In this document: piece after piece, positions 7,504 through 16,522 of the stretch
Layout of the letters: each line of letters opens with the position of its first letter
Position numbering within the stretch: position 1 is the stretch's first letter
DNA from: Paracoccaceae bacterium
GTDB taxonomy: Bacteria > Pseudomonadota > Alphaproteobacteria > Rhodobacterales > Rhodobacteraceae
Assembly (NCBI GenBank): GCA_003550665.1
Contig: PUKW01000319.1
Span: 1-36,065, forward strand
Direction: 5' to 3'
Length of the DNA stretch: 36,065 nucleotides
Notes under the pieces: generated by a model
Database searches by the model: none
What the model was told of the DNA's origin: nothing
Seen by the model: the letters and a program-made list of their open reading frames with translations, nothing else
Program-made: the position numbers and the translations under genes

Positions 7504-10050
7504 ATGAGCCAGACTTCCGCCCCGCCCGCCGACGAATCCGCCGCACAACGCCAGTACAGCGGACTCGCCGGGCTGAGCGTGCTCGCCCTCGCCATCGTCT
7601 TTTCGCTGTTCCAGCTGTTCCAGACCGGGATCGGGCTGATGCCGGCGCAGAATTTGCGCGCGGTCCACCTCGCCTTCGCGCTCGCACTGATCTTCCTGCT
7701 CTACCCCACCTTCCCCGGCGGCGACCGGCGCGACCGCATCGCGATCATCGATATCGTCCTCGCCGCCGTCGCGGTGGCCGGGCCGCTCTATTATTACTTC
7801 AACTTCCGCGACATGGTGATGCGCGCCGGCGCGGAGACACAGCTCGACCTGTTCATGGGCGCGCTGACCATCGCCGCGCTTCTCGAGGCGGCGCGGCGCG
7901 CCATCGGGCCGGTTCTGCCCATCATCGCGCTGGGCTTCCTGCTCTACGCCTATTTCGGCCCCATGATGCCCGACCTGATCTCGCATCGGGGCTACTCGTT
8001 CCGTCGCATCGTCTCGCATCTCTACCCCACCACCGAGGGGATCTTCGGCATCCCGCTCGCCGTGGCCTCGACCTTCGTGTTCCTGTTCGTGGTGTTCGGC
8101 GCGGTGATGCAGCGCACCGGCATCAGCGACTACCTCACCCGCATGGCGATGGGCGGGCTCGGCCACTACCAGGGCGGGCCGGCGAAATCGGCGGTGCTGG
8201 CGAGCGCGTTCATGGGCTCGTTCTCGGGCAGCTCGACGGCCAATGTCGCCACCACCGGCACGCTGACCATCCCGCTGATGAAGCGCGTGGGCTTCAAGCC
8301 GCATTCGGCCGGCGGCATCGAGACCGCGGCCTCGACCACGGGGCAGTTCGTCCCGCCGGTGATGGGGGCGGCGGCCTTCGTGATGGTCGAGATCACCGGC
8401 ATCCCCTATGCCCAGATCATCCAGGCCGCGCTGCTGCCGGCCATCCTCGATCTGTTCGGCATCATGTTCTGCGTGCACATGCACGCGAAGAAGCACTCGA
8501 TCCACGGCCTGCCGCGCAGCGAGCTGCCGCGCTTCCTGCCCACGCTGCTGCGCCAGCTGCATCTGCTCATCCCGGTGGCGATCCTCGTGATCCTGCTCGT
8601 GGTGGTACAGTTCACGCCGACGCGCTCGGCCTTCCTCGCGATTCCGATCGCGGTCGCGGTCTCGCTGGTGGCGCGCAACACGATCCTGATCGCGCGCGCG
8701 CTGCGCGCACAGGCGCAGGGCATCGACCCGTTCGCCGGCGTGCAGGAGGCGATCGACCGCGAACGCTCCTCGGAGGCGCAGAAGACCTCCGCCGAGCGCC
8801 CCGCCCTCAAGAGCTGGGGCGGCGCGCTCACCCGCACCTGGGGCGACTGGGTGCGCGACATGCTGCTCGCGCTCGGCGACGGGGCGCGCCAGGCGATCCC
8901 GATCTCGGCGGCCTGCGCGACGGCGGGCATCATTATCGGCATCATCACCCTGACCGGGCTCGGTCTGCGGATGCAGTCGATCCTGATGGCGCTGTCGGGC
9001 GGCGAGCTCTGGGCGGCGCTGATCTTCACCGCGATCGGCTCGATCATCCTCGGCCTCGGGGTGCCGACCACGGCCAACTACATCATCATGGCGACGCTGA
9101 TGGCGCCGGCGCTGGTGCAGCTCGACGTGCCGCTGCTGGCGGCGCACATGTTCGTGTTCTATTTCGGCATCCTCGCCGACACGACGCCCCCGGTGGGGCT
9201 CGGGGCCTATGTCGCCGCGGGCATCGCGCGGGCCGGGCCGATCCGCACCTCGGTGGAGGGTTTCAAGTTCTCCATCACCGCCTTCATCATCCCGTTCATG
9301 TTCGTCTACAACCCGACGCTCCTGATGATCGGGGACGTCAACCCGCTGGAGCTCGGCTGGCTGGTGGCGTCGGGGCTGATCGGGGTCTATGCGCTCGCGG
9401 TGATGAAGGAGGGCTGGTGGCTGACCCGCGCCAGCGCGGTGGAGCGCATCGTGATGACCTTCGCCGCGGTGCTGCTGATTCAGCCGAGCCTGATCGTGGA
9501 TGCGGCGGGCTTCGGGCTGATGGCGCTGGTCTATGGCTGGCAGCGTTTCAAGCTCGCGCGCGAGGGGCCGGAGGGACCGGTCACGCCGGGCGTGGCCGCG
9601 CGCGCGCTCACCGGGGCCGGGGTGATCACCGTGCCGGTGGTGGCCGGCGCGCTGATGTTGCCCGTCGTCACGGTTCAGAACGGTGCCGGAGGCTGGAGCC
9701 GCGTGGTCTATCCCGGCGCCACGGTGAGCCTGACGCATATCCATTCGGCCGAGCAGACCCGCGTCGAGGACCGGTTCCGCGTCGGCTGGCGCGCCGAAAT
9801 GATCCATGACCGCAGCGTGACGCGCTCCTATGGCGCCGGGCTGCCCGAGGATGCGCAACCCGTGGAGGGCGGGCGCGCGCTGGCGGTGCGCGGCACTGGC
9901 GAGCGCTTCACCACGCTGCCGGTGCGCTTCGGCGCGGGCAACGAGCCCACCCTGATCGCTCGCGGCGCGCAGGTTGAGCTCGGCGAGGATGGCGGACGCA
10001 CCGAGGTGCGGATGCGCCATCTCTGGCAGCACCTCTCGCCGTGGCACTGA
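7504..10050 (+). CDS. Fused TRAP permease (small plus large subunits) with C-terminal DUF1850-like domain
   Basis: An 848-residue inner-membrane protein. Residues about 20-170 are the four-helix DctQ-like part and about 170-700 the DctM-like part, with family motifs such as GSFSGSSTANVATTGTLTIP, GLGVPTTANYIIMATLMAP and ADTTPPVGLGAYVAAGIARA. This fused type belongs with TAXI receptors and imports solutes using the sodium or proton gradient. The last 125 or so residues look like DUF1850, with THIHSAEQTRVEDRF, GWRAEMIHDRSVTRSYGAG and LTHI..E..V.D.F..GW-type spacing. DUF1850 is usually a separate small gene beside TAXI systems, so this is a gene fusion. The start could be ATG 7489 or 7504; 7504 is preferred, with GGGA eight bases upstream. 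Confidence 0.92.
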   Translation: MSQTSAPPADESAAQRQYSGLAGLSVLALAIVFSLFQLFQTGIGLMPAQNLRAVHLAFALALIFLLYPTFPGGDRRDRIAIIDIVLAAVAVAGPLYYYFNFRDMVMRAGAETQLDLFMGALTIAALLEAARRAIGPVLPIIALGFLLYAYFGPMMPDLISHRGYSFRRIVSHLYPTTEGIFGIPLAVASTFVFLFVVFGAVMQRTGISDYLTRMAMGGLGHYQGGPAKSAVLASAFMGSFSGSSTANVATTGTLTIPLMKRVGFKPHSAGGIETAASTTGQFVPPVMGAAAFVMVEITGIPYAQIIQAALLPAILDLFGIMFCVHMHAKKHSIHGLPRSELPRFLPTLLRQLHLLIPVAILVILLVVVQFTPTRSAFLAIPIAVAVSLVARNTILIARALRAQAQGIDPFAGVQEAIDRERSSEAQKTSAERPALKSWGGALTRTWGDWVRDMLLALGDGARQAIPISAACATAGIIIGIITLTGLGLRMQSILMALSGGELWAALIFTAIGSIILGLGVPTTANYIIMATLMAPALVQLDVPLLAAHMFVFYFGILADTTPPVGLGAYVAAGIARAGPIRTSVEGFKFSITAFIIPFMFVYNPTLLMIGDVNPLELGWLVASGLIGVYALAVMKEGWWLTRASAVERIVMTFAAVLLIQPSLIVDAAGFGLMALVYGWQRFKLAREGPEGPVTPGVAARALTGAGVITVPVVAGALMLPVVTVQNGAGGWSRVVYPGATVSLTHIHSAEQTRVEDRFRVGWRAEMIHDRSVTRSYGAGLPEDAQPVEGGRALAVRGTGERFTTLPVRFGAGNEPTLIARGAQVELGEDGGRTEVRMRHLWQHLSPWH

Positions 10051-10099
10051 ACCGGGCGCCGGCTCACTCCAGCGCCGCGCGCGCCCGGCGCAGCGGCGC

Positions 10100-10683
10100 G
10101 GCTTTGTTGCAAGTGGCGGATCTGATGGGATTCATATATTGAATCCAGCATGGTAGCTGGGGGCATGAGCAGACTGGCACCCCCAACCTACAAGACCGGG
10201 AACTGGCAGACCTGCAAGGAAGCGCCGGGGGTCGCCGACGGTCCGGTGCGACCCCGAGATGATCTGGGAGGCTGTGACAACCGGCAAGCGCGGCCGGCAG
10301 CCCGACGAAACTCTCCGCGAATCGGTGGCGTTCGTGCCCTCACGACCACCGGGAAGGAACGCCAGACCCCGGAGGCCAGCGATGCCGGGAGCGCGGACCC
10401 GCAACGCGGCATTGCGGACCTCGAAGTGCCCGGGCCATACGCTCTGGCGACGATGCAGCGAAGACCACCGCCCAAGCCGCGCGGAAACGAAGACTCACTG
10501 CGTCAGGCTCCCGGGCCAACGCCACTCGGCGCGCGACTTCGACCGTCCGGTCGCCGGGTTCGGGAACCGGATAGCCGTGCGCAACGGCTTCACCGCGTTC
10601 GCCACACCCGTCACCGAGGCGGTGGGGTGAGTTCGTCCGGGCAAGGAGGAGTCCCGCCATCAATCGATTTGCGAAACAGAGTC
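10100..10683 (+). mobile_element. IS5-family element, internally deleted
   Basis: A left end GGCTTTGTTGCA at 10100-10111 pairs imperfectly with TTGCGAAACAGAGTC at 10669-10683. The transposase begins at ATG 10165 with MSRLAPPTYKTGNWQT, as in IS5-family proteins. It shifts frame near 10220, continues PEMIWEAVTTGKRGRQPD, loses the middle of the gene including most of the DDE core, and resumes near 10340 with a C-terminal tail containing SRAETKTHC, ARDFDRPVAGF and NGFTAFATPVTEAVG, ending at TGA 10628-10630. About 584 bases remain of an element that is normally more than 800. Non-autonomous and decayed. Confidence 0.85.
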
Positions 10684-10707
10684 GGTGAATGGCACCAATG
10701 TGGTCGC

Positions 10708-10813
10708 TAGAGCGCGTCGCGTTCATTCGCATTCACGCGCCGCCCTCTAACCTCTTGAAATCGCATGTCCGAGGAGCGTAAAACCGGTCCCCACTTTTGC
10801 GCGCCATGCTCTA
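10708..10813 (-). repeat. RIME/Bru-RS-like palindromic repeat, copy B
   Basis: A 106-base copy in reverse orientation, bounded by TAGAGC and GCTCTA, so the ends themselves are inverted. It contains the CCGGTCCCCACTTTTGCG core and the second palindrome GCGTTCATTCGCATTCACGC. It is wedged between the IS5 relic and the 3' end of the glutathione transferase gene, 14 bases past that stop. Confidence 0.85.
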
Positions 10814-10827
10814 ATTCAAGAACTTGG

Positions 10828-11634
10828 TCAATTCTCGAGCCTCTTCCAGAACGCCTCCAGTTTCGGCCAGTGGCGTGCGCCCTGTTCGCGCATTTCGTCG
10901 GCGGCGGCCTCTGGTATCCTCCCTGTGACCTCGCTTTCGTAGCTCGGCCGTGCCTGCATGGCCGCGAGCCAGTGACCGATCGAGGGGCGGTCACGGCTCC
11001 AGAAACCCTCCAGGCCAAGGCGCCACAGCCGGTCGATGAAGGAGACGAGGGCGATGTCGCTCAGTCCGAACGCCGGCCCGCTGACCCAGTCTCCTTGCCG
11101 CAACGCCCGATCCATGTCGCTGAAGGTGCGCCGCAGAATACCCAGCGCCTGCGCCGAGTGCGGGGTGTCGAGGCCCTGCTCGATCAGCACTCTGCGCTTT
11201 TCGCGCGCCACCGGATCGGGAATGCGTGAAAGCATGCCGTCGATCTCGTGCTGATCCTTCGTTTCGCGAATTCGCTGACGCATTACGGTGGCATAGGTCA
11301 GCGTGTTGATCGCCGAATGGACCGCCAGACATCGCACCAGCCAATGTCTCGCGGTGGCCTCGGCCGCGCGGCCACGCGGCATCAGCAGGCCGTCATTATA
11401 CTCCCGATCGAGATATTCGATTATCAGGCTCGACTCGCGCAAGACCAGATCGCGGTCGATCAGCGTCGGCACGACGCCGTCGGGATTCAGCGCAAGATAC
11501 TCCGGCGCGTGCTGATCACCGGCCTGAAGATCGAGGATTACTTCGTCATAGCCGAGCCCGATCTCTGCCAGTCCGATACGAACTTTCACCGAACAGACGC
11601 TTGACACCCCATGATACAGTTTGAGCTCCGGCAT
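10828..11634 (-). CDS. Glutathione S-transferase family protein
   Basis: A 268-residue cytosolic protein. The N-terminal thioredoxin-fold domain runs to about residue 80: LKLYHGVSSVCSVKVRIGLA places S/C side chains at 11-14 where the catalytic residue sits, VVPTLI carries the cis-proline (P56), and ESSLIIEYLD (E67-S68) is the glutathione gamma-glutamyl site. An all-helical C-terminal domain follows. The length is longer than the usual 200-230 residues, mostly in the C-terminal half. ATG 11634 is chosen because the fold starts at once and GGAAGG lies upstream; an earlier start at 11670 adds only 12 residues. It is isolated between mobile-element relics. Substrate unknown. Confidence 0.88.
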   Translation of the reverse strand: MPELKLYHGVSSVCSVKVRIGLAEIGLGYDEVILDLQAGDQHAPEYLALNPDGVVPTLIDRDLVLRESSLIIEYLDREYNDGLLMPRGRAAEATARHWLVRCLAVHSAINTLTYATVMRQRIRETKDQHEIDGMLSRIPDPVAREKRRVLIEQGLDTPHSAQALGILRRTFSDMDRALRQGDWVSGPAFGLSDIALVSFIDRLWRLGLEGFWSRDRPSIGHWLAAMQARPSYESEVTGRIPEAAADEMREQGARHWPKLEAFWKRLEN

Positions 11635-11733
11635 GGCATCGCCTTCCATCAGAACGGATTGCCCTGCCACCGAGGGTGGCCCAGGTCTCGTGCGCGTGCT
11701 GCTCGCGCGCGACCGGGTGGCTGAGGGCGGATG

Positions 11734-11905
11734 TTAGTGTATCACTGGCGTCAGGGCCAGCGGGAGCTTGGCCGTCGCGGCGCGGCGAGTTCGCGAAGAC
11801 AGCACCGCGGCGCGCGCCGGAACGACGACCTCGGGCGCCGGCGGACCATAAGCAAGCGATCCATGCAGGCGATCGGTATCGTAGTGGCGACGCCGGCTTT
11901 CGATC
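11734..11905 (-). pseudogene. IS3-family transposase OrfB C-terminal relic
   Basis: The reverse strand reads RRRHYDTDRLHGSLAYGPPA then PEVVVPAR, ending at a TAA at 11734-11736. This matches the standard C-terminus of IS3-family OrfB (YN..RPHSSLGYRPPAPE). Substitutions such as TDRLHG for TVRPHS show decay. Only about 60 codons are recognisable and no inverted repeats were found. The rest of the interval up to 12119 holds nothing I can identify. Confidence 0.75.
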
Positions 11906-12119
11906 CGGATCCGGGCCTCTTGGCGCCGGGGCACGCGAAAGCGCCGCCCGCATCACCCTCAAGAAAGCCGCAAGACTCCGGCCGCAGCGGGGTCGGGAGA
12001 ACGCGTCGCGAGCGCATGTGCCGGAGCGGGCGGGACCGGGGTCGGACATTCCCCGACTTGTCTGCGCAAGGGATCGCTGCGCGTCTGCAGCGCTCGTTTC
12101 GCTTGCCCGTGCGTTGGTG

Positions 12120-13031
12120 CTATCCGAAGGCGACGAGCGCGACCCCGCCGCAGGCGGCCAGCGCCGCGAGCGTGACGCCGAGCCCGGGCGGCGGTTCCGT
12201 GCGAAAGACATAGGCGGCAAGATAGATGCTAACGAAGACCTCGAGCGCGCCGATCACCGCGACTGCAGCGACATCGGCCCGGGCCAGCGCAAAGAATTGC
12301 AGTGTCTGTCCGAGCGACATCGAGGCGGCCGCGAGAACCTGCCAGCGCCCGGTATTGCCGATCATCCCGTTGAGCATCGCGCGTGTGGCGCTGCTGAACG
12401 GCGCGCGCAGGGCCTACCAGATGATCCCGGTAACCGCGCCGACGAAGGCCCCGAACGCAGGGTCGGCCACATGCATCAGCCCGAGCTTGCGGGTCACGTA
12501 GGCTCCGCCGTAAAGGCCTGCCGATGCCGCGCCAAGGGCCTGGCCGCGCCGGTGCGCCGCGGCATCCGCGGCCGTCCCGCCGAGTGCGGCGCCGAGGCTG
12601 GTGCGCATGACCGCCAGGACGCTCCCCATGATCACCGCCATGCCGATCGCGGCGACCAGGCCGATGGTCTCGCCCAGCAAGAGAAAGCCGAGAATGCCGG
12701 CGAAGACCGGCACGAGCCGGCGAAACAGCGACGCGGTTATCGCCCCGGCGAGTTCGACCGACCGGAACATCGCCAGGCGGCCGAGCACGGTCGCCAGGAT
12801 GCCGGCCAGAACGAACCAGCCGATTGCGAGCAGAAGGGGTCCGGCGTCGAGCGCGCCCAGATCAGCCTCGCCCATCGCCGCCCAGAGCAGCCCGGCCAGC
12901 GCGGCCGTGATCAGGATCGAGAGGAAGGCACCGTTGTCGCCGCGCCGGCCGTGCTCGGCGCCCTTGGCGATGGCCGCCCCGGACAGACCGAAACAGGCCG
13001 CCGAGACCAGCGCGATGATTTCACCACTCAT
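12120..13031 (-). pseudogene. EamA/DMT-family transporter with one internal stop
   Basis: A 303-codon frame of normal length and about ten membrane segments, as in the EamA drug/metabolite transporter family. It begins MSGEIIALVSAACFGLSGAA; the first EamA half includes LLGETIGLVAAIGMAVIMGS. The second half includes MSLGQTLQFFALARADVAAV and ends at TAG 12120-12122. A single in-frame TAG at 12414-12416, just after VTGIIW, interrupts it while the frame stays open on both sides. That implies a recent nonsense mutation, or suppression, or a sequencing error. It is the last of four leftward genes behind gntR and would export a metabolite. Function probably lost. Confidence 0.85.
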
Positions 13032-13136
13032 GCGATGCTCCCGCGCTGCCGCCCGGGCCCGCCGGCCTTGCGCGACCTCTCATGCGGTCGCCCGGGCGCC
13101 GACAGCGCCCCGGCGCCACTGCCGGCCCGACCGCGT

Positions 13137-13838
13137 TCAGACCACGCGGGTGGTCAGCGTGCCGACGCCGTCGATGTTGCCTTCGAGGACCTCGCCGCGC
13201 TGGACCGGCCCGACGCCGGCGGGCGTGCCCGTCATGATGATGTCACCGGCGCGCAGCTCGAAGAGGCGCGAGAGTTCGGCGATGACCTCGGGCACCTTCC
13301 AGATGAGCTGGGCCAGGTCACCCTCCTGGCGCATCGCCCCGTCGACCTTCAGCCAGATGGCGCCCTCGTCGGGGTGCCCGATCTCGGCGGCCGGGATGAT
13401 CGGGCCGCAGGGGGCGGAGTGCTCGAACGCCTTTGCCGACTCCCAGGGACGGCCGAGCTTCTTGGCCTCGGCCTGAAGGTCGCGGCGGGTCATGTCGATG
13501 CCCACGCCGTAGCCCCAGACGCAGTCGCGGGCGCGTTCCACGGGGATGTCGCTGCCCCCGGCGCCGAGCGCGACCATGAGCTCGATCTCGTGATGGACGT
13601 CCCCGGTCATCGGCGGGTAGGGGAAATCGGCTCCATCACTCGCGAGGTTCGACGGATTCTTCTGAAAGAAGAATGGCGGGTCGCGGTCCGGATCGTGCCC
13701 CATCTCCACGGCATGGGCGGCATAGTTGCGCCCGACGCAATACACGCGATGGACGGGAAAGCGGGCCGTCGCCCCGGCGACGGGAAGGGTGACGGGTCCT
13801 GGCGCGGGGATGACCAGTTCGGGCGCGGGATCCTTCAT
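13137..13838 (-). CDS. Fumarylacetoacetate hydrolase family protein, fumarylpyruvate-hydrolase-like
   Basis: A 233-residue cytosolic C-C hydrolase. Metal ligands are visible as E84 and E86 in HHEIEL and D115 in [14 protein letters not shown]137 (SAKAFEH) and the C-terminal [15 protein letters not shown] loop are also conserved. The N-terminal stretch [20 protein letters not shown] with PPFFFQK resembles fumarylpyruvate hydrolases of the gentisate pathway more than fumarylacetoacetase itself. ATG 13838 follows AAGGAGAAG. It lies 29 bases after the aldolase-like gene in the gntR operon. It would cleave an acylpyruvate-type ring-fission product or decarboxylate a 2-oxo acid. Exact substrate not determined. 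Confidence 0.9.
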   Translation of the reverse strand: MKDPAPELVIPAPGPVTLPVAGATARFPVHRVYCVGRNYAAHAVEMGHDPDRDPPFFFQKNPSNLASDGADFPYPPMTGDVHHEIELMVALGAGGSDIPVERARDCVWGYGVGIDMTRRDLQAEAKKLGRPWESAKAFEHSAPCGPIIPAAEIGHPDEGAIWLKVDGAMRQEGDLAQLIWKVPEVIAELSRLFELRAGDIIMTGTPAGVGPVQRGEVLEGNIDGVGTLTTRVV

Positions 13839-13867
13839 GTTCTTCTCCTTTTAGCAAGCGTTGGCGA

Positions 13868-14545
13868 TCAGCGCGACGTCTCGGGGGTCTGCAGCGTGTG
13901 GTAGCCATGGCTTTCGCGCGCCTCGGTGAGCGACCGGCCACGGCGGACCTCGGCGAGAATGGCATCCTCGCGCCCCTCGATGCCCTCGGCGGTGGCGAGC
14001 ACGCTTTCGGCATGGGCGCGCGGAACGACCACGACGCCGTTGCCATCGGCGCGGATCACGTCACCGGGCTCGACCCGGACGCTGCCGAGGCAGACCGGCA
14101 CGCCCATCGCCTCTAGCATCACCCGGTCCTTGCCGGTGCGCATGTGTCCGCGGCGCGACCAGATCGGATACCCGATGGCGCGGCTCTCCGCGAGGTCGCG
14201 GTTGACGCCGTCGATGACGGTGGCGGCCACGCCGCGGGCCTTGGCGACCTCGGTCAGGATGTTGCCCCAGACAGTGCAGTCGGTGCGCCCGCGATTGTCG
14301 ATCACCACCACGTCGCCCGGGGCGATCTCGTCGATGTAGTCGCCGACCGACCCGCCCTCCGGGCGCACCGGCATGTAGGCAAGCGTCACGGCCTGACCGG
14401 CCACCGATGCCCCGGGCTCCAGCGGTTGCAACCCCTCGACTGCGCCGTGCAGCCCGTGCTTGTCCAGCGCATCGGCAATCGCGGAACTCGACATCGCGCG
14501 AAAGCGCGCGAGCGTGTCGTCCGACAGTCGGTCGTGATCGGTCAT
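13868..14545 (-). CDS. RraA / HMG-CHA aldolase-like protein
   Basis: A 225-residue protein of the RraA-like family, which includes class II pyruvate aldolases for 4-hydroxy-4-methyl-2-oxoglutarate and 4-carboxy-4-hydroxy-2-oxoadipate, and oxaloacetate decarboxylases. Family features are SSSAIADALDKHG at 18-30, GDVVVIDNRG near 77-86, the loop WGNILTEVAKARG, and the substrate/metal motif IDGVNRDL with R116-D117. GVVVVPRAHAE follows. ATG 14545 is preceded by GAGGAGGAG. It sits between gntR and the FAA hydrolase in the same direction. A second, LigK-type paralogue lies in the divergent operon at 18698, so the locus has two aldolase-like enzymes. True RNase E regulator activity is unlikely in this context. 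Confidence 0.88.
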   Translation of the reverse strand: MTDHDRLSDDTLARFRAMSSSAIADALDKHGLHGAVEGLQPLEPGASVAGQAVTLAYMPVRPEGGSVGDYIDEIAPGDVVVIDNRGRTDCTVWGNILTEVAKARGVAATVIDGVNRDLAESRAIGYPIWSRRGHMRTGKDRVMLEAMGVPVCLGSVRVEPGDVIRADGNGVVVVPRAHAESVLATAEGIEGREDAILAEVRRGRSLTEARESHGYHTLQTPETSR

Positions 14546-14585
14546 GGGCGTCGCTCCTCCTCTACCTTGCAATCCTCGGGCCTGA

Positions 14586-15290
14586 TCAGCTCGTGGTTTC
14601 GTGCGCGCCATGGGCGCGCGCACGCTCGGCACCGAACAGGTATCGCTCGACCGACTCCAGGTGACGCAGCATTGCCGCGGTCGCGGCGCCGCGGTCGCGC
14701 TGTGCAATGGCGTCGATGATCGCATCATGCTCGCCGAAGGAATGGTGGTCGCGCGGCGGGCGCACGCTGTCGTCGCGCCGGCGCGCCCAGACCACGGTGC
14801 GGCGGATGCCGGCGAGACAGTCGTAGAGCGTGGCGATCACGCAGTTGCCCGAAGCCTCGGCAACGAGCTTGTGGAAATGATTGTCGCAGGCCTCGTATTC
14901 GCGCCAGCTGCCGGCGGCGCGGCTCTGGGCGGTGCAGGCGCGCATCGCCTCGACATCGAGCGAGCTGCCATGCAGCGCTGCCTCACCGGCCAGCGCCGGT
15001 TCGATCGCGAGGCGCGCACGCATCACCTCCGCGGGGCTCGCGCGGCGCGCGACTTCGCCGAGATTGATACTGTCGATGGCGTGGCTGCCACCCACGAAGG
15101 TGCCCTTGCCGACATGGCGCCAAAGCATGCCCTCCGCTTCGAGCACGGCCAGCGCCTTGCGCAGCTCGCCGCGCGTGGCGCCGACCTGGCGGCACAGCTC
15201 CCGCTCGGGCGGGAGCCGGTCGCCGGGCTTCAGATCCTGCTGCGACAGAAAGGCGCGCATCTGAACCAATGTGCCATGATGGTTGCCCAT
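14586..15290 (-). CDS. GntR-family transcriptional regulator (FadR/FCD type)
   Basis: A 234-residue DNA-binding regulator. Residues 1-70 form the GntR winged helix, with LKPGDRLPPERELCRQVGAT, RGELRKALAVLEAEG and VGKGTFV. Residues 90-220 are the FCD effector domain, with the metal/effector pattern ACDNHFHKLVAEASGN and later HDAIIDAIAQRD. It heads the leftward operon and faces tctC across a 230-base intergenic region holding a palindromic candidate operator. Family members usually repress uptake and catabolic genes and are released by a carboxylic acid. ATG 15290 is chosen because the helix-turn-helix needs it. Effector not known. Confidence 0.92.
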   Translation of the reverse strand: MGNHHGTLVQMRAFLSQQDLKPGDRLPPERELCRQVGATRGELRKALAVLEAEGMLWRHVGKGTFVGGSHAIDSINLGEVARRASPAEVMRARLAIEPALAGEAALHGSSLDVEAMRACTAQSRAAGSWREYEACDNHFHKLVAEASGNCVIATLYDCLAGIRRTVVWARRRDDSVRPPRDHHSFGEHDAIIDAIAQRDRGAATAAMLRHLESVERYLFGAERARAHGAHETTS

Positions 15291-15364
15291 GACGCCCTTC
15301 TTTGATCAATTCGCCTCCCGCTTTAGCCTTTTAGCCCCTATTTCACGGCTTCGCAAGTTCGTTC

Positions 15365-15395
15365 TTGACCAATCCCTCAAATTGGTCATACCAAT
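15365..15395 (+). promoter_or_regulatory. Candidate tct promoter and GntR operator
   Basis: ATTGGT-CAT-ACCAAT at 15381-15395 is a perfect 6-base-arm palindrome of the TNGTNNNACNA class bound by FCD-type GntR proteins. A TTGACC at 15365-15370 could be a -35, with a weak ATACCA at 15388-15393 as -10, placing the operator over the -10. The half-site GACCAAT at 15367 adds a partial third arm. It lies between gntR and tctC, so binding could control both directions. Confidence 0.6.
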
Positions 15396-15520
15396 ACGGC
15401 GTGTTCGGCGGAGATGGACCGGACTCGCCGCGCCCGGGGGAGATCGGGACGCGAACGGAGGAAACCGCATGTCCGGGCCCGCCCACCAACGCGGCCGGCT
15501 CGGCGGCATGGGAGGACACA

Positions 15521-16483
15521 ATGACCAGGAAGCTCGCTACCGCACTCGGCGCCCTCATGGTGGGCGCTACCCCCGCACTCGCCGATGACTGGCCCACCCA
15601 GACCGTCACCATCATCGTGCCCTACGCGCCCGGCGGCATCGCCGACATCGCGGCGCGCACCGTGGGTGACGCGATGTCGCGCGAATGGGGCCAGGAGGTC
15701 GTGGTCGACAACCGCACCGGGGGCGCCGGCTTCGTTGCCGCCACCGCCGTCGCACGCGCCGACCCCGACGGACACACTCTGTTCGTAGCCGATGCCGGCG
15801 TGAACGTCGTCAACCCCTTCCTCTTCGACGATGTCCCCTACGATCCCGAAGCCGATTTTCGGCCGATCACCATGATCAGTGACACGCCGCTGGTCCTGTC
15901 GGCCAATGTCGACGCCCCGTTCGACACCACCGAGGAATTCGTCGAATACGCGATCGAAAACCCCGGCGAACTCAGCTTCGGCTCGGCGGGCATCGGCTCG
16001 CTCAACCACATCGTGCCGGAATGGATCAACCTCGAAGCCGGTATCGATGTCGAGCACATCCCCTATGACGGCGGCGCGCCGGCGGCCACCGCGCTCGCAT
16101 CTGGCGAGGTCGAGGTCGGTGTGCTCGCCCTTTCCTCGGTCGGACCCTATGTCGACAGCGGCGAGGTGAAGCTGCTCGGGCTGGCGCGCGAGGATCGCGT
16201 CGGAAGCCACCCGGACCTGCCGACCCTCATGGAGGCCGGCATCGACGTCGCAGCCGGTCAATGGGCGGGGCTTTTCGCGCCATCGGCCGTCTCCGACGAG
16301 ATCGCCGAGCAGATCGAGGCCGATGTGACCGCGTTCCTCGAGACCGACGACGCGGCCGAGACCTTCGGCGAACGCGGGGCGATCGTCTCGCCGATGAGCT
16401 CGTCGGATTTCGCCGAACTCCTCGAAGAGCTGCGGGACCAGTATTCCGGGGTCATCGAGGGCGCCGGGATCACGCCGGACTGA
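15521..16483 (+). CDS. tctC: Tripartite tricarboxylate transporter substrate-binding protein
   Basis: A 320-residue periplasmic receptor of the TctC (Bug) family. The signal peptide is 1-22 (ALGALMVGATPALADD). The mature fold opens with TVTIIVPYAPGGIADIAART, the family's first ligand loop, then VVVDNRTGGAGFVAATAVAR and a C-terminal lobe. Like the TAXI receptor it is acidic. It would capture a carboxylate for TctAB. ATG 15521 follows GGAGGA at 15511-15516. It is separated from tctB by 227 bases containing repeat copy C, which is long for an operon of this kind. The ligand is unknown; oxidised carboxylic acids fit the neighbouring aldolases. Confidence 0.93.
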   Translation: MTRKLATALGALMVGATPALADDWPTQTVTIIVPYAPGGIADIAARTVGDAMSREWGQEVVVDNRTGGAGFVAATAVARADPDGHTLFVADAGVNVVNPFLFDDVPYDPEADFRPITMISDTPLVLSANVDAPFDTTEEFVEYAIENPGELSFGSAGIGSLNHIVPEWINLEAGIDVEHIPYDGGAPAATALASGEVEVGVLALSSVGPYVDSGEVKLLGLAREDRVGSHPDLPTLMEAGIDVAAGQWAGLFAPSAVSDEIAEQIEADVTAFLETDDAAETFGERGAIVSPMSSSDFAELLEELRDQYSGVIEGAGITPD

Positions 16484-16522
16484 TCCGGCCGGCAGGCTGA
16501 ACCTGGTGCACCGGGCCGATAT

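Noticed and set aside
7396-10047. An 883-codon reverse frame across the TRAP permease
   Set aside because: Low-complexity His/Arg/Asp shadow of a real membrane-protein gene; no ribosome site.
11676-13904. A very long forward open frame (over 740 codons)
   Set aside because: It runs antisense to the DMT, FAA and IS3 sequences, is rich in Arg/Ala/Gly/Asp runs with no domain, and is a by-product of high GC.
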